Origin: Comamonadaceae bacterium
Lineage (GTDB): Bacteria > Pseudomonadota > Gammaproteobacteria > Burkholderiales > Burkholderiaceae_C
Assembly: GCA_947476465.1 (NCBI GenBank)
Contig: CANJQN010000007.1
Location: 1-64,000 of the forward strand
Reading direction: 5' to 3'
Length of the DNA: 64,000 nucleotides
Shown here: in pieces, positions 18,436-26,873 of the stretch
How positions within the stretch are numbered: the stretch's first letter is position 1
How the letters are laid out: each line of letters starts with the position of its first letter
Made by a program: the position numbers and the translations under genes
Notes under the pieces: model-generated
Told to the model about the DNA's origin: nothing
What the model saw: the letters and a program-made list of their open reading frames with translations, nothing else
The model's database searches: none

Positions 18436-18969
18436 TCAGTGCGACACCGTCTCGCCCGTCTTGCTGTCCTCGACCCAGTAGCGTGCCTTGACGGTGGTAG
18501 TCGATCGGTTGAACATGCTGGCCACGGCGTTCGTTCGCGTTTGCGCATCCGCCGCGAATTTCACGGCGTAGTTTCCACCCGCCTTGACATTCATGCTGAT
18601 GGTTTGTTCGTAGATCCGCGTCTCGCTTTCCTGTATGACCTGGCCTGGCAGCGACTGCAACGCGCCGTGGCCGACATCGGTGTCGAACATGTAGCGCAGT
18701 GTCAGGCGATGGGTGCCCGGGGCCATCAGGTACTCGCGGCGAAGGTGATTCTGCTCGTTCACGAAAACCCGGTCGAAGGCCCGCAACTCTACCCATTCGT
18801 ACGCGCCCTGGCCGGCCGTTGACTTTCGCGCGGCGTCCAACACCAGACGGGCAAGCTGGTCGGTGCCAAGGCCATCGCTCGCGCCCAATCGGGCCGGGCC
18901 CAGCGGCAACTGTGCGCAGCCCGCCATCAGCAGCGCCAAGATCAACCAGGGTGCCATCCTCATGCGCAT
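18436..18969 (-). CDS. Putative lipoprotein
   Basis: The 177-residue protein begins with a basic start and hydrophobic stretch (MAPWLILALLMAGC) ending in a lipobox LMAGC, so it should be lipidated and membrane-anchored on the periplasmic side. The remainder contains DRVFVNEQNHLRREYLMAPG, MFDTDVGH and a C-terminal VKARYWVEDSKTGETVSH, suggesting a beta-rich domain. I do not recognise a named family. It stands alone, convergent with the TetR gene. The start may be at 18969 or at the ATG two codons later. Confidence 0.72.
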   Translation of the reverse strand: MRMRMAPWLILALLMAGCAQLPLGPARLGASDGLGTDQLARLVLDAARKSTAGQGAYEWVELRAFDRVFVNEQNHLRREYLMAPGTHRLTLRYMFDTDVGHGALQSLPGQVIQESETRIYEQTISMNVKAGGNYAVKFAADAQTRTNAVASMFNRSTTTVKARYWVEDSKTGETVSH

Positions 18970-19073
18970 GGGTCATGCTCCTCAATCTATGGGAGTGAGG
19001 AGTATCCTCCAAGCGGCCCGGTCATTCGGCGGTGTCAACCGGTCCTGCGCCGCAGGTACAATGCCGTTTTTTC

Positions 19074-19149
19074 GCGGGAATAGCTCAGTTGGTAGAGCGC
19101 AACCTTGCCAAGGTTGAGGTCGAGAGTTCGAGACTCTTTTCCCGCTCCA
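19074..19149 (+). tRNA. tRNA-Gly (anticodon GCC)
   Basis: The 76-base cloverleaf has acceptor GCGGGAA pairing with TTCCCGC, discriminator T and encoded CCA. It has D-arm AGCTCAGTTGGTAGAGC, anticodon stem CAACC/GGTTG with loop TTGCCAA (anticodon GCC), and T-arm with GTTCGAGAC. All parts are intact. Confidence 0.96.
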
Positions 19150-19256
19150 GTTTCTACGCCTTCACAGCCTCGACAACCTGGTTGCCGGGGCTGCTTGCAT
19201 TGAGGAGCGCGCGCACGCGGCGCGTTGGCGATGCGTCGTCGAGGCGCCGACGCATC

Positions 19257-19348
19257 TGGTGCCGGGGACGGGGGTCGAACCCGTACGCGGCTTTTCAGCA
19301 CGCGGCGGATTTTAAGTCCGCTGTGTCTACCAGTTCCACCACCCCGGC
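19257..19348 (-). tRNA. tRNA-Leu (anticodon TAA)
   Basis: Read on the minus strand, the acceptor GCCGGGG pairs with CCCCGGC, followed by A and CCA. The anticodon loop CTTAAAA gives TAA. The length of 92 bases includes the long variable arm typical of class II tRNA-Leu, and the T-loop GGTTCGACC is present. It faces tRNA-Gly tail to tail across 107 bases. Confidence 0.95.
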
Positions 19349-19476
19349 AGAGGTCAGGCATTGTAGTCTTGGGGCTTGCGTGCACTGGCCCGCATTGGCG
19401 TTGTGGGACAATGCGCCACCGCTGAGGCACCATTCGCGGCGCCCCCAGGTATCACAGGCGAGGCGAGAAAAGCACC

Positions 19477-20106
19477 ATGTCCCAATACAACGCCCCCTTC
19501 GAAATCCATGTCCACGGCGACCTGCCCTTGCGACCCGACGTCACCTTTGCCCAGATCCAGGAGGCGCTCACCCCGCTGTGGACATACGCAGGCGCCAAAT
19601 CCCTGGCCGACGCCGCCGAAAGCTCCTACGAAGAAGAGCCCGGTATCCGCTTCGATGCCAAGGAGCACGTGCTGAGCATGTGCTGGACCGTCAGCGGCGA
19701 CGAGGACTTTCGCCAGGCGCTCGACGAGATGTGCATGAGCCTCAACGAGCTGGCTCAGCAGGGCGCGGCCATCGAGGTCACCTTCTATGACGCCGAGTTC
19801 GACGAAGACGAGGAGCCGCCCGAGGCCGACTCCCGAGACGACTTCGTCATGCTCTTCGTCGGCCCCACCCCGGCGGCCATCATGCAGGTGCAGCGTGATC
19901 TGCTGGTCGAGGATGTGGTGCACCTGATGGAGCGCCACTTCGACGGCGCCGAACTCGGTGGCGTGGTCGCCGAGATCGACCGCCTGTTCGGACTGCGCTT
20001 CGACGCCCTGGTCAGCTCACTGGAGATCGGCAAGCCGCCGCGTGGCAGCGGTGGCGCTGGCGGCGGCAGCCACGGCAGCGGCCGCCGGCCGCGGCACCTC
20101 CACTAG
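19477..20106 (+). CDS. Conserved-type hypothetical protein, acidic with Gly/His tail
   Basis: The protein (209 residues) is acidic overall. The N-terminus FEIHVHGDLPLRPDVTFAQI suggests a ferredoxin-like or alpha/beta fold. A very acidic patch (YDAEFDEDEEPPEADSRDD) occurs near residue 110. The last 20 residues are Gly/Ser/Arg/His-rich and look disordered. No signal peptide, membrane helix or known catalytic motif is visible. It stands alone between tRNA-Leu and murI. The ATG at 19477 is preceded by a purine-rich GAGGCGAG site. Confidence 0.72.
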   Translation: MSQYNAPFEIHVHGDLPLRPDVTFAQIQEALTPLWTYAGAKSLADAAESSYEEEPGIRFDAKEHVLSMCWTVSGDEDFRQALDEMCMSLNELAQQGAAIEVTFYDAEFDEDEEPPEADSRDDFVMLFVGPTPAAIMQVQRDLLVEDVVHLMERHFDGAELGGVVAEIDRLFGLRFDALVSSLEIGKPPRGSGGAGGGSHGSGRRPRHLH

Positions 20107-20121
20107 CTCACCAACATCTCG

Positions 20122-20172
20122 TCATTCCCGCGCAGAGCCTGCCCCCAGCGAAGGCGGGGGCGGGAATCCAGA
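20122..20172. repeat. REP-like palindrome forming the 3' end of murI
   Basis: TCATTCCCGC... and ...GGCGGGAATCCAGA are the two arms of a hairpin with inner GCCCCC/GGGGGC pairing. It resembles REP-like repeats common in beta- and gamma-proteobacteria. Read on the minus strand it encodes the last residues of MurI (GFPPPPSLGAGSARE) and supplies its TGA stop. Confidence 0.75.
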
Positions 20173-20991
20173 AGAGGGGTCTATCCGGCGCGCCAGCTTG
20201 CTCGCATCGTCATCCAGCCAGCGGGCGGCGGCGGCTTCCAGCGCCTCCTGCGCACCCGGGCTGAGCAAGACAAGCCGGCCTTGCGCAGCGCCGGGCCGCG
20301 ACAACCCGCCTTGCTCCAGCAAGCGCCGTGTCTGCCGCGCCACCGGCTCACCCGTTTCGAGAATCCGAACCGCCTGTCCCGAGAGCCGCGCAATCTGCTC
20401 CCACGCGAAGGTGTAATGGGTGCAGCCCAGCACCACCGTGTCGATCGCACCCGCTTGCGTGCCCAGCGTGCCCAGCGCGCCCACATACCGCTCGCACAGC
20501 GCGGCGATGCGTGGCGCATCGTGGTGTTCAATGGCCGACGCCAGGCCGTCGCAGGGCTGCAGCACGAACTCGGCCTGCGCGGCGAGCGACGCCTGCAACT
20601 GCCGAAACTTCTCGCTTTCCAGCGTGCCACGTGTCGCCAGTACGCCCACGCGATGCGTGTGCGAGGCCAGGGCCGCCGGCTTGAGCGCCGGCTCCACGCC
20701 CACCACCACCATCTGGGGCCACGCCGAACGCACGGCAGCCACAGCGGCCGCGGTCGCTGTGTTGCAGGCCACCACCAGCAGCTTCACATCGCGCTGCTCG
20801 ATCAGCTCCCGCGCGATGGCGAGGGTGCGGTCGATGACGTACGCGTCGCCGCGCTCGCCGTAGGGTGCGTTGGCGGTGTCGGCGTAATAGATGAAGTCCT
20901 CGGCCGGCAGCGCCGCGCGCAGCGCCCGCAGAATGCTCAGGCCGCCGATGCCGCTGTCAAAGACGCCGATGGGGCAGTGGCCAAGGGGCAT
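20122..20991 (-). CDS. murI: Glutamate racemase
   Basis: The 289-residue enzyme interconverts L- and D-glutamate for peptidoglycan. It has the FDSGIGG motif (11-17), with the first catalytic Cys at residue 76 in VVACNTAT. The second catalytic Cys is in VVLGCTHYTF near residue 188. The core ends with LLEQGGLSRPG and LVLLSPGAQEALE. The last 15 residues are encoded by a REP-like palindrome and look acquired rather than ancestral. It stands upstream of nothing on its strand; the next minus-strand gene upstream is fumarase, beyond repeat R2. Confidence 0.93.
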   Translation of the reverse strand: MPLGHCPIGVFDSGIGGLSILRALRAALPAEDFIYYADTANAPYGERGDAYVIDRTLAIARELIEQRDVKLLVVACNTATAAAVAAVRSAWPQMVVVGVEPALKPAALASHTHRVGVLATRGTLESEKFRQLQASLAAQAEFVLQPCDGLASAIEHHDAPRIAALCERYVGALGTLGTQAGAIDTVVLGCTHYTFAWEQIARLSGQAVRILETGEPVARQTRRLLEQGGLSRPGAAQGRLVLLSPGAQEALEAAAARWLDDDASKLARRIDPSSGFPPPPSLGAGSARE

Positions 20992-21057
20992 GCCGTGCTC
21001 AGTTTTGTGGGAGTCTGCGCTTCACCGGTGGCGCACATAAGCAGGCGTCCAACCCGG

Positions 21058-21146
21058 GGCCACCGCGGAACCGGCTTTGCCGGGCCGCTGGTGGCGCCCC
21101 CTTGAGGGGGAGGCGGCTACACGAAGTGAGCCGCTTCGGGGGTGGG
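21058..21146 (+). repeat. Three-hairpin 88-bp dispersed repeat, copy R2
   Basis: Stem A has inner CCGGC-TTT-GCCGG. Stem B is CCCCC-TTGA-GGGGG. Stem C is GCGGCT...AGCCGC around CAC-GAA-GTG. The tail is TTCGGGGGTGGG. It lies between the murI start and the stop of the class I fumarase gene (21150), with its tail 3 bases from that stop. About 94% identical to R1; stem changes are compensatory. Confidence 0.85.
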
Positions 21147-21149
21147 CTT

Positions 21150-22703
21150 TCACGCTGCGGTCACCGGAATGCTCTTGAACTCTCCAGTGGCAATGCGCTT
21201 TTGCCACTCGGCCGGGCCGGTGATGTGGGCGCTGGTGCCGCCGGCGTCCACCGCCACCGTCACCGGCATGTCGACCACGTCGAACTCGTAGATCGCTTCC
21301 ATGCCCAGGTCGGCAAAGCCCACCACCTGCGCGTGCTTGATCGCCTTGGACACCAGGTAGGCCGCGCCGCCCACCGCCATGAGGTAGGCGCTCTTGTGCT
21401 TCTTGATCGCCTCGATCGCCACCGGGCCACGTTCGGCCTTGCCCACCATCGCAATCAGGCCGGTCTGGGCCAGCATCATCTCGGTGAAGCCGTCCATGCG
21501 GGTGGCGGTGGTCGGGCCGGCGGGGCCCACGGCCTCGCCCTTGACCGGGTCCACCGGGCCCACGTAGTAGATGACGCGGTTGGCAAAGTCCACCGGCAGC
21601 TTCTCGCCCTTGGCCAGCATGTCCTGGATGCGCTTGTGCGCGGCGTCGCGGCCGGTGAGCATCTTGCCGTTCAAAAGCAGCGTCTCGCCGGGCTTCCAGC
21701 GGGCCACTTCCGCCGGCGTCAGCGCGTTCAGGTCGACGCGCTTGCTCTTTTGGTAGTCGGGCGTCCAGTTGACGTTGGGCCACAGGTCCAGGCTGGGCGG
21801 GTCGAGGTAGACCGGGCCCGAGCCGTCCAATACGAAGTGGGCGTGGCGCGTGGCGGCGCAGTTGGGGATCATGGCCACCGGCTTGCTGGCCGCGTGGGTG
21901 GGGTACATCTTGATCTTGACGTCCAGCACGGTGGTCAGGCCGCCCAGGCCCTGCGCGCCGATGCCCAGGGCATTCACCTTCTCGTACAGCTCCAGGCGCA
22001 TCTCATCGACCTGGCTGAGCTTTTCGCCCTTGGCCGCCTTGGCCTGCAGCTCGTACATGTCGATGTCGTCCATCAGGCTTTCCTTGGCCATCAGCACGGC
22101 TTTTTCGGCGGTGCCGCCGATGCCGATGCCCAGCATGCCCGGCGGGCACCAGCCGGCGCCCATGGTGGGCACGGTCTTGAGCACCCAGTCGACCACCGAG
22201 TCGCCGGGGTTGAGCATGATCATCTTGCTTTTGTTCTCGCTGCCGCCGCCCTTGGCGGCCACCGTCACTTCGACCGTGTTGCCCGGCACGATCTCGGTGA
22301 AGATCACGGCCGGCGTGTTGTCCTTGGTGTTCTTGCGTGCGAACTGCGGATCGGCCACCATGCTGGGGCGCAGGGTGTTGTCGGGGTGGTTGTAGCCACG
22401 GCGCACGCCTTCGTTGATGGCGTCGTCCAGGCCGCCGGAAAAGCCTTCCCAGCGCACGTCCATGCCCACCTTGAGGAACACGTTGACGATGCCGGTGTCC
22501 TGGCAGATCGGCCGATGGCCGGTCGCGCTCATCTTGCTGTTGGTGAGGATCTGCGCAATGGCGTCCTTGGACGCTGGGCTCTGCTCGCGCTCATAGGCGC
22601 GGGCCAGGTGGGCGATGTAGTCGGCCGGGTGGTAGTAGCTGATGTACTGCAGCGCGGCGGAGACGGATTCGATCAGGTCGGCCTGGCGGATGGTCGTTGT
22701 CAT
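21150..22703 (-). CDS. Class I (iron-sulfur) fumarate hydratase
   Basis: This single-chain, 517-residue FumA/FumB-type enzyme interconverts fumarate and malate in the TCA cycle with an oxygen-sensitive 4Fe-4S cluster. Likely cluster cysteines are in RPICQDTG, IPNCAATRHAH and GWCPPGMLGIGIGG. The N-terminal alpha domain and the C-terminal beta domain (TTATRMDGFTEMML, ITGPAEWQKRIATGEF) are fused in the usual order. A class II fumarase is also present at 28623. The gene is a single unit, with repeat R2 at its 3' end. Confidence 0.94.
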   Translation of the reverse strand: MTTTIRQADLIESVSAALQYISYYHPADYIAHLARAYEREQSPASKDAIAQILTNSKMSATGHRPICQDTGIVNVFLKVGMDVRWEGFSGGLDDAINEGVRRGYNHPDNTLRPSMVADPQFARKNTKDNTPAVIFTEIVPGNTVEVTVAAKGGGSENKSKMIMLNPGDSVVDWVLKTVPTMGAGWCPPGMLGIGIGGTAEKAVLMAKESLMDDIDMYELQAKAAKGEKLSQVDEMRLELYEKVNALGIGAQGLGGLTTVLDVKIKMYPTHAASKPVAMIPNCAATRHAHFVLDGSGPVYLDPPSLDLWPNVNWTPDYQKSKRVDLNALTPAEVARWKPGETLLLNGKMLTGRDAAHKRIQDMLAKGEKLPVDFANRVIYYVGPVDPVKGEAVGPAGPTTATRMDGFTEMMLAQTGLIAMVGKAERGPVAIEAIKKHKSAYLMAVGGAAYLVSKAIKHAQVVGFADLGMEAIYEFDVVDMPVTVAVDAGGTSAHITGPAEWQKRIATGEFKSIPVTAA

Positions 22704-22815
22704 GACGTGCGTGGTGAAAGAGGGCAGGGCAGGGTCGGATTATCCCAGACGCTGCTCGATGACCCGCCAGGCGGTTCGGGCCGGATCGGCGGCGAAGTCT
22801 GCCGCAAGTTCATCT

Positions 22816-23268
22816 TCATGAATGGGGTCGCCCGGCGTCCGTCAACGCCGGGCCGAAGTACATGCGGGAGACGCCCGCCTTTGCCGCCGCGGCCTCGCAC
22901 AGGCTGCATGGACGGGAGGTGGAATAAAGCAGCGAGCCATCAAGCCCCTGCCGGCCAAGCTTTCGCTGCGCATCCCGGATCGCCACGCGCTCGGCGTGGG
23001 CGTTGGGGTCCCGGTCCTTCACGACGCGGCTCGGTCCCTCGCCGGTGAGTGTTCCGTTCAAGACAAGGACGGCGCCGTACGGCTGGTCACTCCACGATTC
23101 GGCGAGCATTCGCATGCGCACAGCCTGCTCATGCCACCTCGGATCCGGATTCGAATTCGCGGACGATTGTTGGGCCTTCACCCTGGCCGGGAGGACACAG
23201 GATGCCAAGGCGAAGGCGGCATGCGCCAGCACGGTCCTGCGGATGTTTGGCGGTGGCACGGACGGCAC
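22816..23268 (-). CDS. Predicted exported nucleoside-deaminase-like protein
   Basis: The protein (about 150 residues) has a cytidine/deoxycytidylate deaminase-type zinc site: NAHAERVA (His and catalytic Glu) and RPCSLCEAA (two Cys ligands). Unusually, a hydrophobic N-terminal segment (RRTVLAHAAFALASCVLPARVKAQ) looks like an export signal. I chose the GTG at 23268 because AGGAG lies 7 bases upstream; the open frame continues to 23388 without similarity. Family relatives deaminate guanine, tRNA adenosine or riboflavin intermediates inside the cell. A periplasmic member would be unusual, and the substrate is unknown. Confidence 0.7.
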   Translation of the reverse strand: MPSVPPPNIRRTVLAHAAFALASCVLPARVKAQQSSANSNPDPRWHEQAVRMRMLAESWSDQPYGAVLVLNGTLTGEGPSRVVKDRDPNAHAERVAIRDAQRKLGRQGLDGSLLYSTSRPCSLCEAAAAKAGVSRMYFGPALTDAGRPHS

Positions 23269-23394
23269 AGTGGAGAACTCCTGACATGCAGAGGCCGGCT
23301 GCTTTAATGGTCGTCGGCGTGATGTTGGGCGCGGTGAGCGGCGCACTTGACGGATTATCCCAGAGGCTGTCGAGTCCAGTTTCACCAAAACTGC

Positions 23395-24138
23395 TCACGT
23401 GTCGTGTAGCAGGGAGCGGCGGGGAAGTGCGGCCAGGTCCAGCGTGACGCTCAGGGCCAAAGGCAAGCTTGCTCCAATGCAAGCGGCTGCCAGGACGTCA
23501 GTGGGCCAGTGCACGCCGAGGACCATGCCCGACAACGCGGCCAGGCCGATCCAGGTAACGGCGATTGCCGCCGCAAGGGTGCGCGTCGAGGGCCAGGACC
23601 GCGACGCGATCAATGCGATGGCCGTGGCGAACGCCGCAACGGCCAGCGTGTGCCCACTTGGAAAGCTCGAACCCCAATACGCCCGATACAACGTCGGGCG
23701 GACGCGATTGACCGCGAGCTTGACCACGTTGACCACAGCGGCCGCGCCGGATACGGACACCGACACCAGCAGGGCATCCAAACGCCGCCTGCCAAGGAGG
23801 AGGGCGACCGTGCTCAAGGCAGTCAGTACAACCAGGAAGGCGGATGACCCAGTGAAGGTGATCCATTCGAAAAAGCCCGTCAGTTGCGTTGGCGTGTACG
23901 TATGGACGAAGAGCAAGACGGCCTTGTCAACCGCTCCCGACTCGTCATCCAGCACATCCTCGATCAACTTGACCGTGAGGACACCGAGAACAAGGATCAC
24001 AAGGACTGTCAGGCGCCGCTTGGCCAGCGGTGCGGACCATGTTGGCTGTCGAAGTTGCACGTCGGTCTGGATTCCCCACCGAATGCAATAGATGATCAGC
24101 AGAAGCTTCCCAACGTCGAAGAAGAACTCGCCGGTCAT
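23395..24138 (-). CDS. PAP2-family membrane phosphatase
   Basis: The 247-residue membrane protein has about six hydrophobic segments and the PAP2 acid-phosphatase motifs: KLAVNRVRP (motif 1), PSGH (motif 2) and SGMVLGVHWPTD (motif 3). Motif 3 usually starts SR; here Arg is replaced by Gly. Such proteins remove phosphate from lipids such as undecaprenyl pyrophosphate or phosphatidic acid on the outer face of the inner membrane. The N-terminus (MTGEFFFDVGKLLLIIYCIRW) is hydrophobic. It is divergent from the serine hydrolase at 24241. Confidence 0.85.
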   Translation of the reverse strand: MTGEFFFDVGKLLLIIYCIRWGIQTDVQLRQPTWSAPLAKRRLTVLVILVLGVLTVKLIEDVLDDESGAVDKAVLLFVHTYTPTQLTGFFEWITFTGSSAFLVVLTALSTVALLLGRRRLDALLVSVSVSGAAAVVNVVKLAVNRVRPTLYRAYWGSSFPSGHTLAVAAFATAIALIASRSWPSTRTLAAAIAVTWIGLAALSGMVLGVHWPTDVLAAACIGASLPLALSVTLDLAALPRRSLLHDT

Positions 24139-24240
24139 GATCGCAACCCTCGCTCAGTTGGGGTGGAGTGGTCGTCGGAGTTTATCGGCGACGCGTGTGT
24201 GCCCCTTGCGGCCCAGCCGCAAGTCCACTCCAATCCAATC

Positions 24241-25191
24241 ATGAGCGAGCAACCCTTTTTATCGCGGCGCGCGGTGCTGGCCACGCTGGCATCTGCCGCC
24301 GCGCCGGGCATCGCGCTTGCCGCGCCAATCGACGCGCAGCGCGTACGGGCCCAGCTCGCCGAAAAATGGACCGACGTTGACAGTGCCCTGGTGCTGTCTG
24401 GTGGCGTGCCCACGTTCGAGTTCTACCGCGATGGCCAGCCCGATCGCGCACGCCTGCAGTTTTCGGTCGGCAAGAGCGTGCTGTCTGCGCTGGTCGGCCG
24501 GGCCCAGGCCGACGGGCATCTGCGCAGCATCGACGAGCGCGTGCTGGACATCGTGCCCGAATGGGCGAAGGAAAACGCCGACGAGCGTCTGCGGTCCATG
24601 ACCATCGGCCATCTGCTGACGATGACAGCCGGCTTCGCGGTGAACGACCCGACCGGCACGGCCCGCGCAGAGCCCATCCCCGGGCCCTGGCGCCGGCCAA
24701 TGGCCGCCGCGCCGGGCGAACGCTTTGCCTATGACAACGGCGCTTTTGCGTTGCTCGCGGCGGCGCTCGAAAGGGCGGTGAAGATGCCGCTGGCAGACTA
24801 TGCGCGCGCGGCCCTGGCGCAACCGCTCGGGTTGGCAGAGCCCGACTTGCGAAGCGGCTTGGCCATGCGCACATGCGACATGGCGCGCATCGGGCAGCTT
24901 TATCTGCAGGAGGGCGAATGGGAAGGCCGGCAGCTGCTGGCCCGGGAATACGTCGCCGCGTCCACCCGGGCGCAGAACGCGGGTGGCCGGCCGGCGATGC
25001 TGGGCTATGGCTACATGTGGTGGATATTGCCCGGCCCGCCAGGGCGCCAGCCGTTCATGGCCAGCGGCTGGGGCGGTCAGACGATCCGCGTCGACCCGGC
25101 CCGGCAGCAGGTGATCGCCATCACGTGTCCGGCATCGTTTGGCAGCCAGCAGCGGCGTCACTGGCTGGAGCTGATGGTCGCGCTGCTTTGA
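24241..25191 (+). CDS. Exported serine hydrolase, beta-lactamase/PBP-like
   Basis: The 316-residue protein has a likely Tat signal (LSRRAVLATLASAAAPGIALA) and the class C beta-lactamase-like fold. The nucleophile motif SVGK (SxxK) is in QFSVGKSVLSALV, and YDN (YxN) is in RFAYDNGAFALLA. A late GWGGQTI stretch could be the KTG-equivalent strand. Family members include esterases, D-aminopeptidases and EstB-type enzymes; true beta-lactamase activity cannot be assumed. The start at 24241 gives the signal peptide. It stands alone. Confidence 0.85.
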   Translation: MSEQPFLSRRAVLATLASAAAPGIALAAPIDAQRVRAQLAEKWTDVDSALVLSGGVPTFEFYRDGQPDRARLQFSVGKSVLSALVGRAQADGHLRSIDERVLDIVPEWAKENADERLRSMTIGHLLTMTAGFAVNDPTGTARAEPIPGPWRRPMAAAPGERFAYDNGAFALLAAALERAVKMPLADYARAALAQPLGLAEPDLRSGLAMRTCDMARIGQLYLQEGEWEGRQLLAREYVAASTRAQNAGGRPAMLGYGYMWWILPGPPGRQPFMASGWGGQTIRVDPARQQVIAITCPASFGSQQRRHWLELMVALL

Positions 25192-25281
25192 TGTGCGGCG
25201 CCGCGTGCGCCTTATCATGTCAAGCAATCAAAGCTTCAGCGTTGAGGCTTGGGTCCATTGATCGCGCAAGGAGGTGCTGCC

Positions 25282-25563
25282 ATGAACATGACCGTTGAGC
25301 AAAGCCTGATCACCAAGCTCAGGATGCTGTCTGCGCAGCAGGTGGCTGAGGTGGAGGACTTTGTGGAGTTCCTGGCCGCGAAGTCCAAGAAGCGCGCCGC
25401 GCTTGATCGACTGCTGGCCATTGCTCCGGCCCTGGCTGCTGCAGGGGCACCACCGCTGAGTGAAGAAGACATTGAGGTCGAGGTGCAGGCTTCACGTGCC
25501 GCGCGCCGCGCTCGCCAAGCCGCCAACCCCGCAGCGAAGGACGTGGGCGCGGATCGTCCTTGA
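25282..25563 (+). CDS. Putative antitoxin of a PIN-domain toxin pair
   Basis: The 93-residue protein has an N-terminal helical region MTVEQSLITKLRMLSAQQVAEVEDFVEFLAAKS, similar to small antitoxin-like proteins (DUF2281 type). A charged C-terminal half (EEDIEVEVQASRAARRARQ) follows. The ATG at 25282 has an AAGGAGGT ribosome binding site. It overlaps the start of the PIN protein gene by about 60 bases, which suggests translational coupling. Antitoxin function is inferred from this arrangement. Confidence 0.72.
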   Translation: MNMTVEQSLITKLRMLSAQQVAEVEDFVEFLAAKSKKRAALDRLLAIAPALAAAGAPPLSEEDIEVEVQASRAARRARQAANPAAKDVGADRP

Positions 25564-25969
25564 CACGAACATCGTGATGTCGGCCTTGCTCTGGCAAGGC
25601 ACGCCGCACCATTTGTTAACCGGAATCCGGCAACAGCCCAATTTGCAGATCTACAGCAGCACTGCACTACTCGAAGAATTAGCCGATGTTCTTACCCGTC
25701 CATCGCCGGCCAAGCGCCTGGCGTTGATCGGCAAGACCGCTCGCGACGTGCTCGCCGATTACCTAGACGCCATCGAACTGGTGGAGCCCATTGCGGTGCC
25801 GCGCGTGGTAGCGGGTGATGCCGACGACGATCAGGTGATCGCCGCAGCTGTGACCGCCCGCGCCGATCTCATTGTCTCGGGCGACCGCCGGCATTTACTG
25901 CCCATCGGCAGCCATGAGGGTATCGACATCGTCGAGGCATCCGAGGCCTTGCGACGCCTGGCTGTTTGA
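25496..25969 (+). CDS. PIN-domain putative toxin ribonuclease
   Basis: The protein (about 157 residues) has the PIN fold with conserved acidic residues in RIVLDTNIVMSALLW (first Asp), ALLEELADVL (Glu) and VAGDADDDQVIAAAV plus LIVSGDRRHL (Asps). It belongs to the TIGR00305-type toxins that cleave RNA and are held by an antitoxin. The start is uncertain: GTG at 25496, with GAGGTG upstream, or ATG at 25460. Either way it overlaps the preceding gene. It is the second gene of the pair. Confidence 0.82.
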   Translation: MPRAALAKPPTPQRRTWARIVLDTNIVMSALLWQGTPHHLLTGIRQQPNLQIYSSTALLEELADVLTRPSPAKRLALIGKTARDVLADYLDAIELVEPIAVPRVVAGDADDDQVIAAAVTARADLIVSGDRRHLLPIGSHEGIDIVEASEALRRLAV

Positions 25970-26120
25970 TGCTGCGCAAGGTGAGGGCACCTGACTGAGT
26001 GGATGAGGTTGCTCCATGGTGTGCTTGCCTGGTGCGCTTGCCTTGACGCCGCGTGACTGCCCGCCGCATCATGTTTGGCTCACGGCGCAAGCCGCCATCA
26101 CCCCACGGAGGCAACCCATC

Positions 26121-26777
26121 ATGTCCCTGCGCATCAACGATATCGCACCTGACTTCAAGGCCGAGACGACCAACGGCCCGATTCAGTTTCACCAGTGGAT
26201 TGGCGACCACTGGGCCATCCTGTTCTCGCACCCGAAGGACTTCACACCGGTGTGCACCACCGAACTGGGCTATATGGCCCGCATCGAGCCGGAGTTCACC
26301 AGGCGCAACGCCAAGCTGATCGGCCTGAGCGTCGACCCGGTGGACAGTCATAAGCGCTGGCTGAGTGACATCGAGGAGACGCAGGGCGCCAAGGTCAACT
26401 ACCCGATCATCGCCGACCGCGAACTGGCCGTCTCCAAGCTGTACAACATGCTGCCGGCCGATGAAGTGACGGTTGACGGCCGCACTGCGGTGAACAACCA
26501 GACCGTGCGCTCGGTGTTCATCGTCGGCCCCGACAAGAAGATCAAGCTGATGCTGACCTATCCCATGACGACGGGCCGCAACTTCGACGAGATCCTGCGC
26601 GTGCTCGACTCCATGCAGATGACGGCGTGCTTCAAGGTGGCCACGCCGGCCAACTGGAAGCCGGGCGACGACGTGATCATTGCGGGGTCGGTGTCGGACG
26701 ACGATGCCAAGACGCTGTTCCCCGACGGCTGGAAGACGGTCAAGCCCTACCTGCGGGTGGTCAAGCAGCCGCGCTGA
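26121..26777 (+). CDS. 1-Cys-type (Prx6-like) peroxiredoxin
   Basis: The 218-residue thiol peroxidase has the peroxidatic Cys in DFTPVCTTELG near residue 47 and the Prx6-type C-terminal dimer arm (KPGDDVIIAGSVSDDDAKTLFPDGW). A second Cys (MTACFKVATP) is common in this subfamily. It reduces hydrogen peroxide and organic hydroperoxides in the cytoplasm. The ATG at 26121 follows ACGGAGGC. It lies between the PIN and HipBA pairs and ends at a strong hairpin. Confidence 0.92.
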   Translation: MSLRINDIAPDFKAETTNGPIQFHQWIGDHWAILFSHPKDFTPVCTTELGYMARIEPEFTRRNAKLIGLSVDPVDSHKRWLSDIEETQGAKVNYPIIADRELAVSKLYNMLPADEVTVDGRTAVNNQTVRSVFIVGPDKKIKLMLTYPMTTGRNFDEILRVLDSMQMTACFKVATPANWKPGDDVIIAGSVSDDDAKTLFPDGWKTVKPYLRVVKQPR

Positions 26778-26791
26778 GGCGGGGCCGCAAG

Positions 26792-26820
26792 CCGTCCAGA
26801 TCCTGAAGTGATCTGGACGG
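26792..26820 (+). terminator. Strong hairpin after the peroxiredoxin gene
   Basis: CCGTCCAGATC pairs perfectly with GATCTGGACGG around the loop CTGAAGT, 14 bases after the stop. The bases that follow are AT-rich (TAATATGAAAATAG) but hold no long T-run, so it may be a factor-assisted or weak intrinsic terminator. Confidence 0.65.
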
Positions 26821-26828
26821 TAATATGA

Positions 26829-26870
26829 AAATAGAGTTTATTAAAATGCGCTTATAAGATATACTCTATG
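26829..26870 (+). promoter_or_regulatory. AT-rich promoter and inverted-repeat operator of hipBA copy 1
   Basis: TATACT (26860-26865) is a near-consensus -10 box, 8 bases before the hipB ATG, so the message may be leaderless; no ribosome binding site is visible. Inverted half-sites ATAGAGTTTAT (26831-26841) and ATATACTCTAT (26859-26869) match in 10 of 11 positions and flank the core promoter. That is the layout of a HipB autoregulatory operator. The region is far more AT-rich than its surroundings. Confidence 0.5.
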
Positions 26871-26873
26871 TGA

